Of a stretch of DNA of 64,000 nucleotides, positions 1 to 8,426 are shown piece after piece (within the stretch, counting starts at the first letter, position 1; each line of letters begins with the position of its first letter). The DNA is from BS750m-G62 sp964577175 (GTDB lineage Bacteria > Planctomycetota > Phycisphaerae > FEN-1346): NCBI GenBank assembly GCA_964577175.1, contig CAZNYC010000004.1, positions 6,307 to 70,306 on the forward strand, written 5' to 3'. Both the position numbers and the translations under genes were made by a program. The notes under the pieces were generated by a model. It was not told the origin of the DNA. It worked only from the letters and a program-made list of their open reading frames with translations, and did no database searches.

Positions 1-587
1 GCGAGGAGGGCCTCGAATACCTGGCCGAGGCCCGCGAGGCGACCGGCCTGGCCGTCGTCACGGAGGTGATGGCCCCCGAGCACGTGCCGCTGGTCGCCCG
101 CTACGCCGACGTGCTCCAGATCGGCACGCGGAACATGCAGAACTTCATGCTCCTGGCCGCCGCCGGCGAGAGCGAGCAGGCGGTGCTGCTGAAGCGCGGC
201 ATGAGCGCCACGCTGGAGGAGTTCCTCCTGGCCGCCGAGTACGTTCTTGCGAGCGGCAACAGCCGGGTCATCCTGTGCGAGCGGGGCATCCGCACGTTCG
301 AGCGGGCCACGCGGGCCACGTTCCCCGCCGCCGCCGTCCCCGCCCTGAAGGGCATGACCCACCTGCCGGTCATCGCCGACCCGAGCCACGCCACCGGCCG
401 GGCGGACCTGGTGGAGGCGGTCAGCCGGGCCGCCGTTGCGGCCGGCGCCGATGGCCTGATCATCGAGGTCCATCCGGACCCTGAGACGGCCATGGTGGAC
501 GGGGCGCAGTCGATTACGCCCGAGGCCCTCGGCCGCCTCGTCGCCTCGTGCCGCAAGGTCGCCGAGGCCGTCGGCAGGACGCTGTAA
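1..587 (+). CDS. aroF: 3-deoxy-7-phosphoheptulonate (DAHP) synthase, 3' part
   Basis: Catalyses condensation of phosphoenolpyruvate and erythrose 4-phosphate, the first step of the shikimate pathway, in the cytoplasm. The gene enters from the left edge in frame 3 with no start in view, so only about the last 194 residues are visible. Seen: GTRNMQNFMLL, the LPVIADPSHATGR stretch (the DPSH metal-ligand segment of class I AroF/KDO8P synthase barrels) and VHPDPETAMVDGAQS near the C-terminus. These fit the single-domain AroA-beta type. A chorismate synthase gene (aroC) lies in the same window but far away at 58494-59645. A strong inverted repeat starts 18 bases after the stop. Confidence 0.9.
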   Translation, partial: EEGLEYLAEAREATGLAVVTEVMAPEHVPLVARYADVLQIGTRNMQNFMLLAAAGESEQAVLLKRGMSATLEEFLLAAEYVLASGNSRVILCERGIRTFERATRATFPAAAVPALKGMTHLPVIADPSHATGRADLVEAVSRAAVAAGADGLIIEVHPDPETAMVDGAQSITPEALGRLVASCRKVAEAVGRTL

Positions 588-605
588 CTTGACCCTCCCT
601 TGCCG

Positions 606-672
606 TGTGGCCCGGCCGGCTTGTCCAGCCGGGAGGACAGACCACCCGGCCGGACAAGCCGGCCGGGCCACA
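606..672. repeat. Large perfect inverted repeat (21-bp arms)
   Basis: Arms at 606-626 and 652-672 are exact reverse complements (core CCCGGCCGGCTTGTCC), separated by 25 bases that also carry an AGCCGGG/CCCGGC pairing. It sits between the aroF stop (587) and the convergent oxidoreductase stop (767). It could act as a bidirectional terminator, but there is no T-run. Related GGCCGGACAAG-type hairpins occur at 31705, 52803, 54330 and around 62690, so it belongs to a dispersed family. Confidence 0.8.
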
Positions 673-766
673 TAGGGCGACGGTGCGCACCGCGATGGGG
701 CGAAAGACATGCTCTCGCAACAGCGGGGATGGGCCCAGGTGCCTGGCACCATTGGCGCTCGCGGCG

Positions 767-1741
767 CTATTTCCGCAATTCCTCAAGCCGCACCTCCGCC
801 CCGCCGCGCTCTTTGCTCATCTGCGCGGCCGTCATGAACTCGATGATCTCGAGGGTCTCGGCCGGGTCGATGGGCGGCCGGCGGGTGTGGAAGAACTCGG
901 CCATCGTCTCGACAAGGCCGCCGTAGGAGAAGCCCTTCGTCGTCTCGGCGGTGCCGTCGGTGCCCCAGACCTTGAGGACGGGTTTGTAGTCGCCCTTGCG
1001 GACGCCGCGGAAGACGCCGACCCGCCCGTCCTCCCACGTGCCGGTCGTGACGTCCAACGTCTCGCCCGGCTCGCGCTTCACACTGACGCATCCCGGTCCC
1101 GTGACGGTGTACAGGGCCTCGACCCCGTGGATGCCGTACCAGAAGAGGTCGGGGTGGTGCGGTTCGATGTGGAACGGGGCGGAGCCCTGGACCTTCGTCA
1201 CCTTGCCGACGCCGGCGTCTTTGGCGAGGGCCTGGACCTCCGCCTGGAACCGTGCGCACGAGCAACTGAAGAACGGCGTGCCGGTCTCTTTAGAGAGACG
1301 GACGATCTCCCGCGCGTCGGCCAGACTCGCCGTGAACGGCTTATCGATGAAGCAGGGCTTGCCGGCCTGGAGGACGGGCCGGGCTTGGGCGAGGTGCGGC
1401 CGGCCGTCCACGCTTTCGATGAGGACGACGTCCACCTTTTCGAGCAGAGCCGCAATGCTCGGCACGATCTCGACGCCGTGCTGCTCGTGAATCTGCTTGG
1501 CGAACTTCTCGACGCGGTTCGCGCTGGCGGGTACGTCCGGGCTGCCGCCCTTGAACGCCGCGACGACCTTGACCCGCCATTCGGGGTGCCGGGCGAACAG
1601 GCCCGTGAACGCCGGCACGTGCGAGGTGTCCGTGCCGATGATGCCGGCCTTGAGGTCCTTCGTGGCCCACTGGGGCGATTCGGCAGCAGCGAGGGGGAGG
1701 GCGGTGCACGCCAGGGGCAGCAGAAAGAGGAGAGGTCGCAC
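767..1741 (-). CDS. Gfo/Idh/MocA-family oxidoreductase, exported
   Basis: Putative NAD(P)-dependent sugar or inositol dehydrogenase of 324 residues. GTG at 1741 is chosen because AAGGAG lies 8 bases upstream and the start then opens a clean signal peptide (RPLLFLLPLACTALPLAAA). The upstream extension to 1816 is low-complexity shadow. The nucleotide-binding loop is GIIGTDTSH (residues 33-41), and a DKP at 133-135 replaces the usual EKP of the active-site lysine motif. It is the last gene of a minus-strand run with a sulfatase, a HEAT-repeat protein and a second Gfo/Idh protein, suggesting periplasmic glycan breakdown. The substrate is unknown. Confidence 0.8.
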   Translation of the reverse strand: MRPLLFLLPLACTALPLAAAESPQWATKDLKAGIIGTDTSHVPAFTGLFARHPEWRVKVVAAFKGGSPDVPASANRVEKFAKQIHEQHGVEIVPSIAALLEKVDVVLIESVDGRPHLAQARPVLQAGKPCFIDKPFTASLADAREIVRLSKETGTPFFSCSCARFQAEVQALAKDAGVGKVTKVQGSAPFHIEPHHPDLFWYGIHGVEALYTVTGPGCVSVKREPGETLDVTTGTWEDGRVGVFRGVRKGDYKPVLKVWGTDGTAETTKGFSYGGLVETMAEFFHTRRPPIDPAETLEIIEFMTAAQMSKERGGAEVRLEELRK

Positions 1742-1823
1742 GAGTGGTCTCCTTCGTGGCGGGTGGGATGGGGTGGCAGCGCGTCTCCGCAGGCCACCGC
1801 GCTTTATGCAGCCCACGTTTGGC

Positions 1824-1851
1824 GCGCGGCAGGTGCGGAGATCCGCCGCGC
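1824..1851. repeat. 28-nt palindrome, degenerate copy
   Basis: Degenerate member of the 28-nt GC-rich palindrome family, reading GCGCGGCAGGTGCGGAG then ATCCGCCGCGC. It lies between the oxidoreductase start and the sulfatase stop. Two positions break the perfect stem. Confidence 0.6.
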
Positions 1852-1874
1852 TACCCTCCGAACTTGAACTGATG

Positions 1875-3269
1875 TTACAGCCCGCGGAATTGCCAGATCT
1901 CCGACGGCGCGTGGGCCTCGGCGAAGATGCGTTTCATCTCGTCGACGATCTCCGGATGGGCGTCGGCCACGTCCGTCGTCTCGCCGAGGTCCTCCTCCAG
2001 GTCGTACAGGCGGACGGGACCGGGCGGCTTCTTGTGGAGGCCCGTCTGGACGGCCTTCCACCGTCCCTTGCGGGCGGCCCGTTTGCCGCCCCGCTCGTAG
2101 AACTCCCAGTACAGGTACGGGTGCTGTTTCTGACGGTCGGCCTGGCCGAGCAGCGTGGGCAGGAACGAGAGGCCGTCGATGCCGTCCGCGGCGGCGGTGC
2201 CGGCGAGGTCGCACAGCGTCGGCATCACGTCCCAGAAGGCGGAGATGTGGTCCGTGATGCTGCCGGGCTTGATGCGGCCGGGCCAGCGGGCGAGCATCGG
2301 CACGCGGATGCCGCCCTCCGTCAGGTCGCGCTTGTGTCCCTTAAGCGGGCCGTTCGAGTCGAAGAAGTCGGGCTTGTGCCCGCCCTCGCGGTGCGGGCCG
2401 TTGTCGCTCGTAAACATGACGACGGTGTTGTCGGCGAGGCCGAGGTCCTCCAGCAGCGCGAGCACCTGCCCGACGCCTTCGTCGAGCGCGGTCATCATGC
2501 CCCCGAATGCCGCCACGGGGTTCTTCGTCTGCGTGCCGGCGTACCGGCCGACCACGTCGGCGAACTGGGAGAACTTGTCCCGGAACGGGGCGACGTACTT
2601 CTCCGGCGCCTCCATCGCCGCGTGCGGAATCGTGACCGGCATGAAGCAGAAGAACGGGCCGTCCTTGTGCCGGCGGATGAAGTCCAGCGCCCGCTGCATG
2701 ATGAGCGCGTGGGAATACGTTTCGCCGTCCAGGTCCACCCGTTTCTCGTTGTGCCAGAGGAATTCCGGGTAGAAGCGGTGGGCGTTGCGCTGGCAGTTGT
2801 AGCCGAAGAACTCGTCGAACCCCTGGCGGACGGGGTCGCCCTCGGAGCCGGGGTACCCGAGCCCCCATTTGCCGAACGCGCCGGTGGCGTAGCCGGCGGA
2901 CTTCAGGCGTTCGGCCACGGTCACGGTATCGGCGGGGATCGGTTCCTGCCCGACCGGCTTGTGGGCCTTGTTGCCGCGCACGTAGCAGTGGCCGGTGTGG
3001 AGGCCGGTCATCAGGACGCACCGCGACGGCGCGCAGACCGTGGAACCGGCGTAGTGCTGGGTGAACTTCAGGCCCTCTTTGGCCAGGCGGTCGATGTGCG
3101 GCGTCTGGAAGTGCGTCTGGCCGTAGCAACTCAGGTCGCCGTAGCCGAGGTCGTCGGCGACGATGTAGACGATGTTGGGTTTGGCCTCGGCCGCGGCGGC
3201 GCGGCGGGCCCAGGCGGGCAGGGCGAGGGCGGCGGCGCCCAGGCCCTTCAGAAATGAGCGGCGGTTCAT
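1875..3269 (-). CDS. Sulfatase (formylglycine-dependent arylsulfatase family)
   Basis: Predicted exported sulfatase of 464 residues that removes sulfate esters, probably from polysaccharide. ATG at 3269 gives a Tat-type leader (NRRSFLKGLGAAALALP). Metal-binding DD is at residues 39-40 (IVADDLGYGD). The maturation motif CAPSR is at 79-83, with Cys79 the residue expected to become formylglycine and TG following downstream. MFTSDNGPHREGGHK and the C-terminal sulfatase region are present, so it looks full length. No formylglycine-generating enzyme is in the window. Neighbours (two Gfo/Idh proteins, HEAT protein) fit use of a sulfated glycan. Confidence 0.93.
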   Translation of the reverse strand: MNRRSFLKGLGAAALALPAWARRAAAAEAKPNIVYIVADDLGYGDLSCYGQTHFQTPHIDRLAKEGLKFTQHYAGSTVCAPSRCVLMTGLHTGHCYVRGNKAHKPVGQEPIPADTVTVAERLKSAGYATGAFGKWGLGYPGSEGDPVRQGFDEFFGYNCQRNAHRFYPEFLWHNEKRVDLDGETYSHALIMQRALDFIRRHKDGPFFCFMPVTIPHAAMEAPEKYVAPFRDKFSQFADVVGRYAGTQTKNPVAAFGGMMTALDEGVGQVLALLEDLGLADNTVVMFTSDNGPHREGGHKPDFFDSNGPLKGHKRDLTEGGIRVPMLARWPGRIKPGSITDHISAFWDVMPTLCDLAGTAAADGIDGLSFLPTLLGQADRQKQHPYLYWEFYERGGKRAARKGRWKAVQTGLHKKPPGPVRLYDLEEDLGETTDVADAHPEIVDEMKRIFAEAHAPSEIWQFRGL

Positions 3270-3298
3270 GGCGGTGTCCTTGATTCGAGGTTCATTCC

Positions 3299-3398
3299 GC
3301 GCGGCGGGTCTCCGTACCCGCCGCGCACAGCGTTTCGCCACGGTGGCCCTGGCGGGCCACCGGCCAAGGACGCGGCCCGCATGCGGGCTGGCGAACAC
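3299..3398. repeat. Palindrome cluster: 28-nt palindrome, short hairpin, GTGTTCGCC-family repeat
   Basis: Three adjacent hairpins fill the space between the HEAT gene and the sulfatase. 3299-3326 is a perfect 28-nt GCGCGGCGGGT-type palindrome. 3342-3361 pairs GGTGGCC with GGCCACC. 3371-3398 is, on the minus strand, GTGTTCGCCAGCCCGC then ATGCGGGCCGCG, matching a second copy at 27500-27527 at all but two positions. They lie within a co-directional gene run rather than at its end. Confidence 0.75.
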
Positions 3399-3438
3399 GG
3401 CCCCGCCTGCGCCGGTGCAAGCAGGCAGACGTTCGCGG

Positions 3439-5997
3439 CTACTTCTGGTGATACGGGTCGATCGTCACACCGTCCAGCGGCTTGCCGTCGCGGCCGACGA
3501 CGCGGGCGGAGAACTCCCACGGCCCGCTGTCGTTGGTAATCTTCAGCATCAGGGCGTTGGCGCCCTTCCGGAGGCGGACGTTCTTCTTGTGCTCGCCGGG
3601 CTCGCACGCGCCGCCCTGGCGGTTTTCGTGAATCGCCTCGCCGTTCAGCCAGATCTTGATGCCGTCGTCGGAGCCGGCTTCCAGGCGTGCGTCGGCGGCC
3701 TCCTCGGCCACGAGCCACGTCCGGACGTAGGCGGTGCGGTTGTCGCCCTGGCCGAGGATCTCGTTCAGCATCAGGATGTGCGTCTTGCCCTTCGTCTTGA
3801 CGGGGCAGATGCGCCACGCGGCCGGCTCGCCTTCCTTCTCGGGCGCGAACGCCAGGTTGCACAATTGCCAGTACCGCACGTTCTGTTTCGTGTACGGACC
3901 GGCGATCTGCCAGCCGAGGATGCCTTGGCCCAGTTGCTTGGCGCGGCCGAGTACCTGCTGAGCCTGCTTGCGCGTGGCGTCATTCGGAGCGGCCTTGACG
4001 ACCTTCTCCATGGCGGAGACGACCGCCTCGGGCTCGCTGCCCAGAACGGCCTCGCCGATCTTGACGGCCGCCATCGCCGCCTCGCCCCGCACGGCCTTGT
4101 TGTCGAGGGAATCGACGGCCATCTGGAGGGCCTCAGGATGGGCCACGTCGGCCAGGCCGGCCAGGACGAGTTTCTTGTCCTCCGGCCGCTCCGACATGGC
4201 CATCAGGTCCTTGTAGGGCTGGATGACCTCGTCCGTCGGCACGCCGGCGCCCTTCGCCAGCAGCCGCGCGGCCCCGCGCAGGGCCACCACGCGGTACGTC
4301 CGGTTGTCCGTCTGCTTCACGAGACCCAGCAGGGCGGGCACGGCCGAGGCGTCCGGCCAGGAGCCGAGGGCCCGCACCGCGGCGTCGCGAACGCCCTCCT
4401 GCCTGGCGTCGAGGGCGTCGGTGACGGCGGCCAGGGCCGGATCCCCGCCGATGCGGCCCAGCACGCGCAGCAGCGACGTCCGGGTCAGGACGTCGTCGGT
4501 CTTCTTCAAGGCGGCCAGGGCGGGCCGGCTGCCGGCGGCCGGGGTCCCGGCCTTCTGCGCGACCTGGACGACCGCCCGCTCCGCGGCGGGACGGGCCTTG
4601 GCGGCCTTCAGGTTAACCAACCGGTCGGCGAGGTCCGCCAGGTGGTCGGGCTCCGCCAGGTACGCCAGTGCCTTGAAGGCGGCCTGCTGGACGCCGGCGT
4701 CGTCGGCCGCCGCCTGCTCGAGCAGGGCGGGGACGGCCGCCTTCGTGCCCCGGCCGTGCAGGACGCTGATGAGTTCGGCCCGCAGGGGGGGCTCGGCGGC
4801 CTTCATGGCGTCGAGGATGGCGGTGTCCGTGCCCTTGCCCTGGATGCGGCGAAGGGAGACGAGGGCTGCCCCGCGTTCCTCGTCGGTCTTGCCCTGGCCG
4901 GTGGCCTTGACGAGCAGCGGCACGGAGGAGGCGTCGCCGATGCGGGCGAGGGCCTTGACGGCCGCCACGCGGGCCTCCGGTTCCTTGGCGACGACGGCGT
5001 CCGCGACGACCTTGCGGGCCTCGTCGCCGCCGCGGTCGGCCAAGGCGCTGATGAGCAGGGCCTGGAGGTTGGGGGGCTGCTTCGGCAGTTCGGCCGCCAG
5101 GCGGCGGACGACGCCTTCGCCCTCGAGCAGCGGCACGTTGGCGATGGCGGTGCCCTGCATCACCTGGTCGTTGCTGCGGATGGCGGCCAGGACGTGCGGG
5201 ACGGCCTTGGCGCCCGCGTGCCGCATCAGGGCAATGAGGGCCCCGCGGTGGTAACGGAGGGCGACGTCGTCGTCGAGCACCTCTTCGAACATCGTGACGG
5301 CCTTGTCCGTCTTGCCGTCGTCGGCCATGCGGTTTGCGCACTGGAGGTAGGCGTCGTTCGCCGCGCCGCGGAGGGCTTTGCCCACGCTCTTGCGGGCCTT
5401 GGCGAGGACCTCGGCGGCCTTGGGGGTGCCGATCTTGCCGACGGCGGCCAGCGCCGCCTCGGCGACCATCTCGCTGTGATCGTCGACGTGCTTCCGGAGG
5501 ATGGGGACCGCCATCTCGTCGCGCCGCTGGCCCAGGACACCCATGATGGTGACGGCGGCTTCGCCTTTCGCATCTTCGAGGCCGCGGCGAAGGGCCGCCA
5601 GGGCCTCGGCGCTCGGATTCGGCTCGAGCGCCCAGCACGCGATGTGCGTCGTCTTCGGGTCGTCGAGCATCTTCCCCAGCACGGGGATGCATGCCTCCGT
5701 GCCGATACGCGCCAGCACCTGGCAGGCCTGGAGTTTCGCCTCGTGGTCGGCGTCGCCCTGGAGCAGGCCGATCAGTTTCTGCTCCATGTGTTCCTGGAGG
5801 TCCGCCTTGCCGTGCATCGCCTGGAGCAACTCGCCGATGCGCGTGACGGGCGTGTGTTCCTGCCCGGCCTTGTAGGCGGCGAGGGCCGAGACGGCCTGGT
5901 CGATGTCGGCCTTGCTGGGGGCCTCGGCGGCGCCGGCGGCGGTGCACATCGCGAGGGCGACGGCGAGGGCGGCGAATCGGGCGAACGAGCGTGTCAT
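3439..5997 (-). CDS. Exported HEAT-repeat protein with C-terminal jelly-roll-like module
   Basis: A protein of 852 residues with a Sec signal peptide (AALAVALAMCTAAGAAEA). Residues about 60-680 are tandem alpha-helical HEAT/PBS-type repeats, each with a pattern like AVPALLEQAAADDAGVQ. Residues about 690-852 form a separate domain (IAGPYTKQ, SDDGIKIWLNGEAIHEN, LRKGANALMLKITNDSG) of a kind often attached to planctomycete secreted proteins and thought to bind ligand. It probably acts as an extracytoplasmic scaffold. Only 34 bases separate it from the upstream Gfo/Idh gene, so they are probably co-transcribed. Function not known. Confidence 0.8.
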   Translation of the reverse strand: MTRSFARFAALAVALAMCTAAGAAEAPSKADIDQAVSALAAYKAGQEHTPVTRIGELLQAMHGKADLQEHMEQKLIGLLQGDADHEAKLQACQVLARIGTEACIPVLGKMLDDPKTTHIACWALEPNPSAEALAALRRGLEDAKGEAAVTIMGVLGQRRDEMAVPILRKHVDDHSEMVAEAALAAVGKIGTPKAAEVLAKARKSVGKALRGAANDAYLQCANRMADDGKTDKAVTMFEEVLDDDVALRYHRGALIALMRHAGAKAVPHVLAAIRSNDQVMQGTAIANVPLLEGEGVVRRLAAELPKQPPNLQALLISALADRGGDEARKVVADAVVAKEPEARVAAVKALARIGDASSVPLLVKATGQGKTDEERGAALVSLRRIQGKGTDTAILDAMKAAEPPLRAELISVLHGRGTKAAVPALLEQAAADDAGVQQAAFKALAYLAEPDHLADLADRLVNLKAAKARPAAERAVVQVAQKAGTPAAGSRPALAALKKTDDVLTRTSLLRVLGRIGGDPALAAVTDALDARQEGVRDAAVRALGSWPDASAVPALLGLVKQTDNRTYRVVALRGAARLLAKGAGVPTDEVIQPYKDLMAMSERPEDKKLVLAGLADVAHPEALQMAVDSLDNKAVRGEAAMAAVKIGEAVLGSEPEAVVSAMEKVVKAAPNDATRKQAQQVLGRAKQLGQGILGWQIAGPYTKQNVRYWQLCNLAFAPEKEGEPAAWRICPVKTKGKTHILMLNEILGQGDNRTAYVRTWLVAEEAADARLEAGSDDGIKIWLNGEAIHENRQGGACEPGEHKKNVRLRKGANALMLKITNDSGPWEFSARVVGRDGKPLDGVTIDPYHQK

Positions 5998-6031
5998 GGC
6001 TTCTCCCTTTCAATCGGTGGGTAAGATCTCT

Positions 6032-7333
6032 TCAGATCCGCCACGGCGACCGGATGGCGCGGGACCGCATCGTGTTCGCTTCCGGATCGTCGATGAACTC
6101 CTCCTTCGCCGGGTCCCAGTGCAGGGTCCGCCCCAGCCGGAGGGCGATATTGGTCAGGTGGCACAGCGTCATGGCGCGGTGGGCGGCCTCGGGATGGCAG
6201 ACCGTCCGCCGGCGGGTCTTGATGCCCTCCAGGAAGTTGCGGATGTGGTCGCCCGGGTCGCCCCATCCCTTGGCGGAAATCGCCCGCAGCCGCAGCAGCG
6301 ACGCCGGCTCGGCGGTCACGGTGTTCGTGGCGTCGCGGACCTGGACCCACCCGTCGGTCCCGACGAAGCGGATGTAGCGGTCCGCGAACCGGCCCTTCGA
6401 TTCCATGATGCACCGGACGCCGTTCTCGTAGGTCAGGGCCACGCGGCAGGAGACGGGCACCTCCGTGAGGGACTCCTGCGGCGTCCACGCGACCTGTTCG
6501 ACCTCGGCCTTGACGGGCCCCGTATGCTCGGCGCGGTTGGCCCACTGGGCCAGGTCCGTCCAGTGGACGCCCATACCGTCGACCATCCCGCCGCCGGTGT
6601 CCCAGACGTATCGCCAGCCGCGGACCCGCGACCACATGAACGGGTGCCAGGGCGTCGTGCCGAGCCACATGTCGTACCAGAACCCCTGCGGCACGGGGAT
6701 GGGCGGGCTGGGCTTCAGGGGCGGACACTCCCAGAAGTTGCAGATGATTTCCTTCAGGTCGCCGATGAGGCCGTTCTGGGCGCACTCGACGGCGAAGCGG
6801 AACGAGTCCACCGAGTGCCGCTGGTACCCCGCCTGGTAGATCGTGCCGAGGCGGCCCGTGGTTTCGACGAGGGCCCGTCCCTCGGCCAGGGTCAGGCTGA
6901 TCGGCTTCTCGCTGTAGACGTCCTTGCCGGCCCGGGCCGCATAGATGGAGCCGACGGCATGCCAGCGGGTGCCGGTGGCGATCAGGACGCCGTCCAGGTC
7001 GGACCGGTCGAACAACTCGCGGAAATCGCGATACGTGGCGCAGTCGCTCGTGCCGTAGTGCTTGTCGACGACGGCCTTGACCTTCCGGACCTGGGACGCC
7101 TGGCAGTCGCAGGCGGCGATCCACTGGACGTCCGGCTGCTGGAGGAAGTGGCCCATGACCCGCGGGCCCCGGTTGCCGCACCCCATGATGCTCATCGTGA
7201 CGCGCTCGCTGGGCGAGGCGACGTCGGCGGCGGCGCCGGTGGCGGTGTCCGGCACGACGTAGGGTGCGGCGGCGGCCGCTCCGGCCGCCAGGCCGAGACG
7301 CTTTAGGAAACCCCGGCGGGTGTGACGGCCCAT
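6032..7333 (-). CDS. Gfo/Idh/MocA-family oxidoreductase with Tat signal
   Basis: Predicted NAD(P)-dependent dehydrogenase of 433 residues exported by Tat: TRRGFLK at residues 5-11 followed by an Ala-rich hydrophobic segment. ATG at 7333 is chosen because it begins the leader directly. The dinucleotide-binding loop GCGNRG is at 51-56 and the catalytic EKP motif is in YSEKPISLTLAEG. The C-terminal half has WDTGGGMVDGMGVHWTDLAQWA, typical of planctomycete Gfo/Idh proteins. It is the first gene of the minus-strand run ending at 767. The substrate cannot be assigned from sequence. Confidence 0.88.
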   Translation of the reverse strand: MGRHTRRGFLKRLGLAAGAAAAAPYVVPDTATGAAADVASPSERVTMSIMGCGNRGPRVMGHFLQQPDVQWIAACDCQASQVRKVKAVVDKHYGTSDCATYRDFRELFDRSDLDGVLIATGTRWHAVGSIYAARAGKDVYSEKPISLTLAEGRALVETTGRLGTIYQAGYQRHSVDSFRFAVECAQNGLIGDLKEIICNFWECPPLKPSPPIPVPQGFWYDMWLGTTPWHPFMWSRVRGWRYVWDTGGGMVDGMGVHWTDLAQWANRAEHTGPVKAEVEQVAWTPQESLTEVPVSCRVALTYENGVRCIMESKGRFADRYIRFVGTDGWVQVRDATNTVTAEPASLLRLRAISAKGWGDPGDHIRNFLEGIKTRRRTVCHPEAAHRAMTLCHLTNIALRLGRTLHWDPAKEEFIDDPEANTMRSRAIRSPWRI

Positions 7334-7680
7334 GGCGAATCCTTCCAAAGCCCCCGGCATGCCTCTGCTTCCTCCGCGCAGCGTAAACCGGAAAGAACGT
7401 TTATAGGGCCGCACGAATCGCGGGACAAGTGTTTTCGCGTGCGGGCACGTCGCGCGGCGTGCCGGGAGGCTTGCGGCGCGGGATGCCCCGAACGCAAGAG
7501 GGGAAAAGCGCGGTGGGCAAGACTGCCCACCGCGCTCCCCCATGGCCACGCGGGGCGTGACCATGCCACCCGGCGACGTGCCGTCGCCGGCTCAACAGTG
7601 CGGCTCTCTTTCGCCCGGCACGCCTTTGCGGTATGATAGAGGTATGGCCGGCTCGCCGACCGGCCGGAAAGGAGGCTGCA
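7334..7680. other. Divergent intergenic region with palindromes and a candidate promoter
   Basis: 347 bases between divergent genes. Holds a perfect 28-nt palindrome (7508-7535, GCGCGGTGGG ... CCCACCGCGC) and a second hairpin CCGGCGAC-gtgcc-GTCGCCGG (7570-7590) followed by CTCAAC, an arrangement repeated at 8382-8402. A TATGAT hexamer at 7632-7637 is a plausible -10 for the gene starting at 7681, but no good -35 is visible. No gene seen. Confidence 0.6.
7632..7637 (+). promoter_or_regulatory. Candidate -10 element for the membrane protein gene
   Basis: TATGAT lies 44 bases before the ATG at 7681. The expected -35 position is not convincing (TTTCGC region), so this is a weak call by pattern alone. 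Confidence 0.3.
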
Positions 7681-8280
7681 ATGATGGCGCCCTGGTTCTT
7701 GATCGTGCTCGTGGTGGGCGGTGGTATCGCGCTGGTGGCGCTGGCGGGCCTCGTGATGCTGATCGTCGGCGTCGTGAAGAAGATGACGGCCCTGTGGGTC
7801 ATCGGCCTCGTGTGCCTCGTGCCGGCCCTGCTGGCAGCGGTGGTTGCCATACCCGTCGTCGTCTACCTCGGGGTGGCCACGCAGCGGGTCGTGCATCACA
7901 TGGAGCCGCCCAGTGTCGAGGCGGGCCCGCCCGGCACGGAGGGCGATTACGTCCGCATGGAGGGCGACGTGGGCAAGGCACGGGTTTCGGGCGTCGAGAT
8001 CAAGGTCCTGGAACCCGGCGGGGGCGGCTACTCACGGAGCCGCAGCAGCAGCCATGGTATCGACGGATGGACCCATGAGTGCGACTTGCGGCTCGGCAAG
8101 GTGAACATCGAGGTCACCGACGACAGTGGCCGCATCACCATCCGCGTCGAAGGGCGGAACTACGGCCGGGTCGAGCGTGGCGACGAGGTTCTCGTGACCG
8201 AGGACCGGCGGGTCGAGGTCAACGGCGTTCCGCGCGACCCGCGCGCGCCCGCGGCCGGGCCGGAGAGTCGGCCGTTCTGA
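7681..8280 (+). CDS. Small two-TM membrane protein of unknown function
   Basis: 199 residues. ATG at 7681 is supported by AAAGGAGG six bases upstream; an earlier ATG at 7633 lacks such a site. Two hydrophobic segments lie at about residues 4-30 (FLIVLVVGGGIALVALAGLV) and 38-64, followed by a soluble domain of about 130 residues with no family recognised. The soluble part contains a Ser/Arg-rich patch (YSRSRSSSHG) and a charged beta-rich segment (GRITIRVEGRNYGRVERGDEV). It stands alone between divergent and convergent neighbours. Hairpins follow the stop. Confidence 0.6.
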   Translation: MMAPWFLIVLVVGGGIALVALAGLVMLIVGVVKKMTALWVIGLVCLVPALLAAVVAIPVVVYLGVATQRVVHHMEPPSVEAGPPGTEGDYVRMEGDVGKARVSGVEIKVLEPGGGGYSRSRSSSHGIDGWTHECDLRLGKVNIEVTDDSGRITIRVEGRNYGRVERGDEVLVTEDRRVEVNGVPRDPRAPAAGPESRPF

Positions 8281-8292
8281 CGACGCATTCCC

Positions 8293-8402
8293 GCACGGTG
8301 CATCTCCGGACGCACCGTGCGGCGCGAAGGCAAGCGCGGTGGCCCGGGAGGACCACCGCGCGGGATGTGAACGACACATACCCGCCGACGTGCCGTCGGC
8401 GG
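8293..8402. repeat. Three consecutive hairpins after the membrane protein gene
   Basis: 8293-8320 pairs GCACGGTGC with GCACCGTGC. 8334-8361 is a 28-nt GCGCGGTGG ... CCACCGCGC palindrome. 8382-8402 pairs CCGCCGAC with GTCGGCGG and is followed by CTCAACGG. They fill the space between convergent genes. They could terminate transcription but lack T-runs. Confidence 0.7.
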
Positions 8403-8426
8403 CTCAACGGTCGCGGGTTCGCGAAC

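Noticed and set aside
3172..6024. Long plus-strand ORF of 950 codons opposite the HEAT-repeat gene, and a similar 983-codon one at 12626-15577
   Set aside because: Both lie antisense to genes with clear motifs and signal peptides. Their translations are low-complexity (Gly, Arg, Val, Asp-rich), as expected for shadow frames in very GC-rich DNA.
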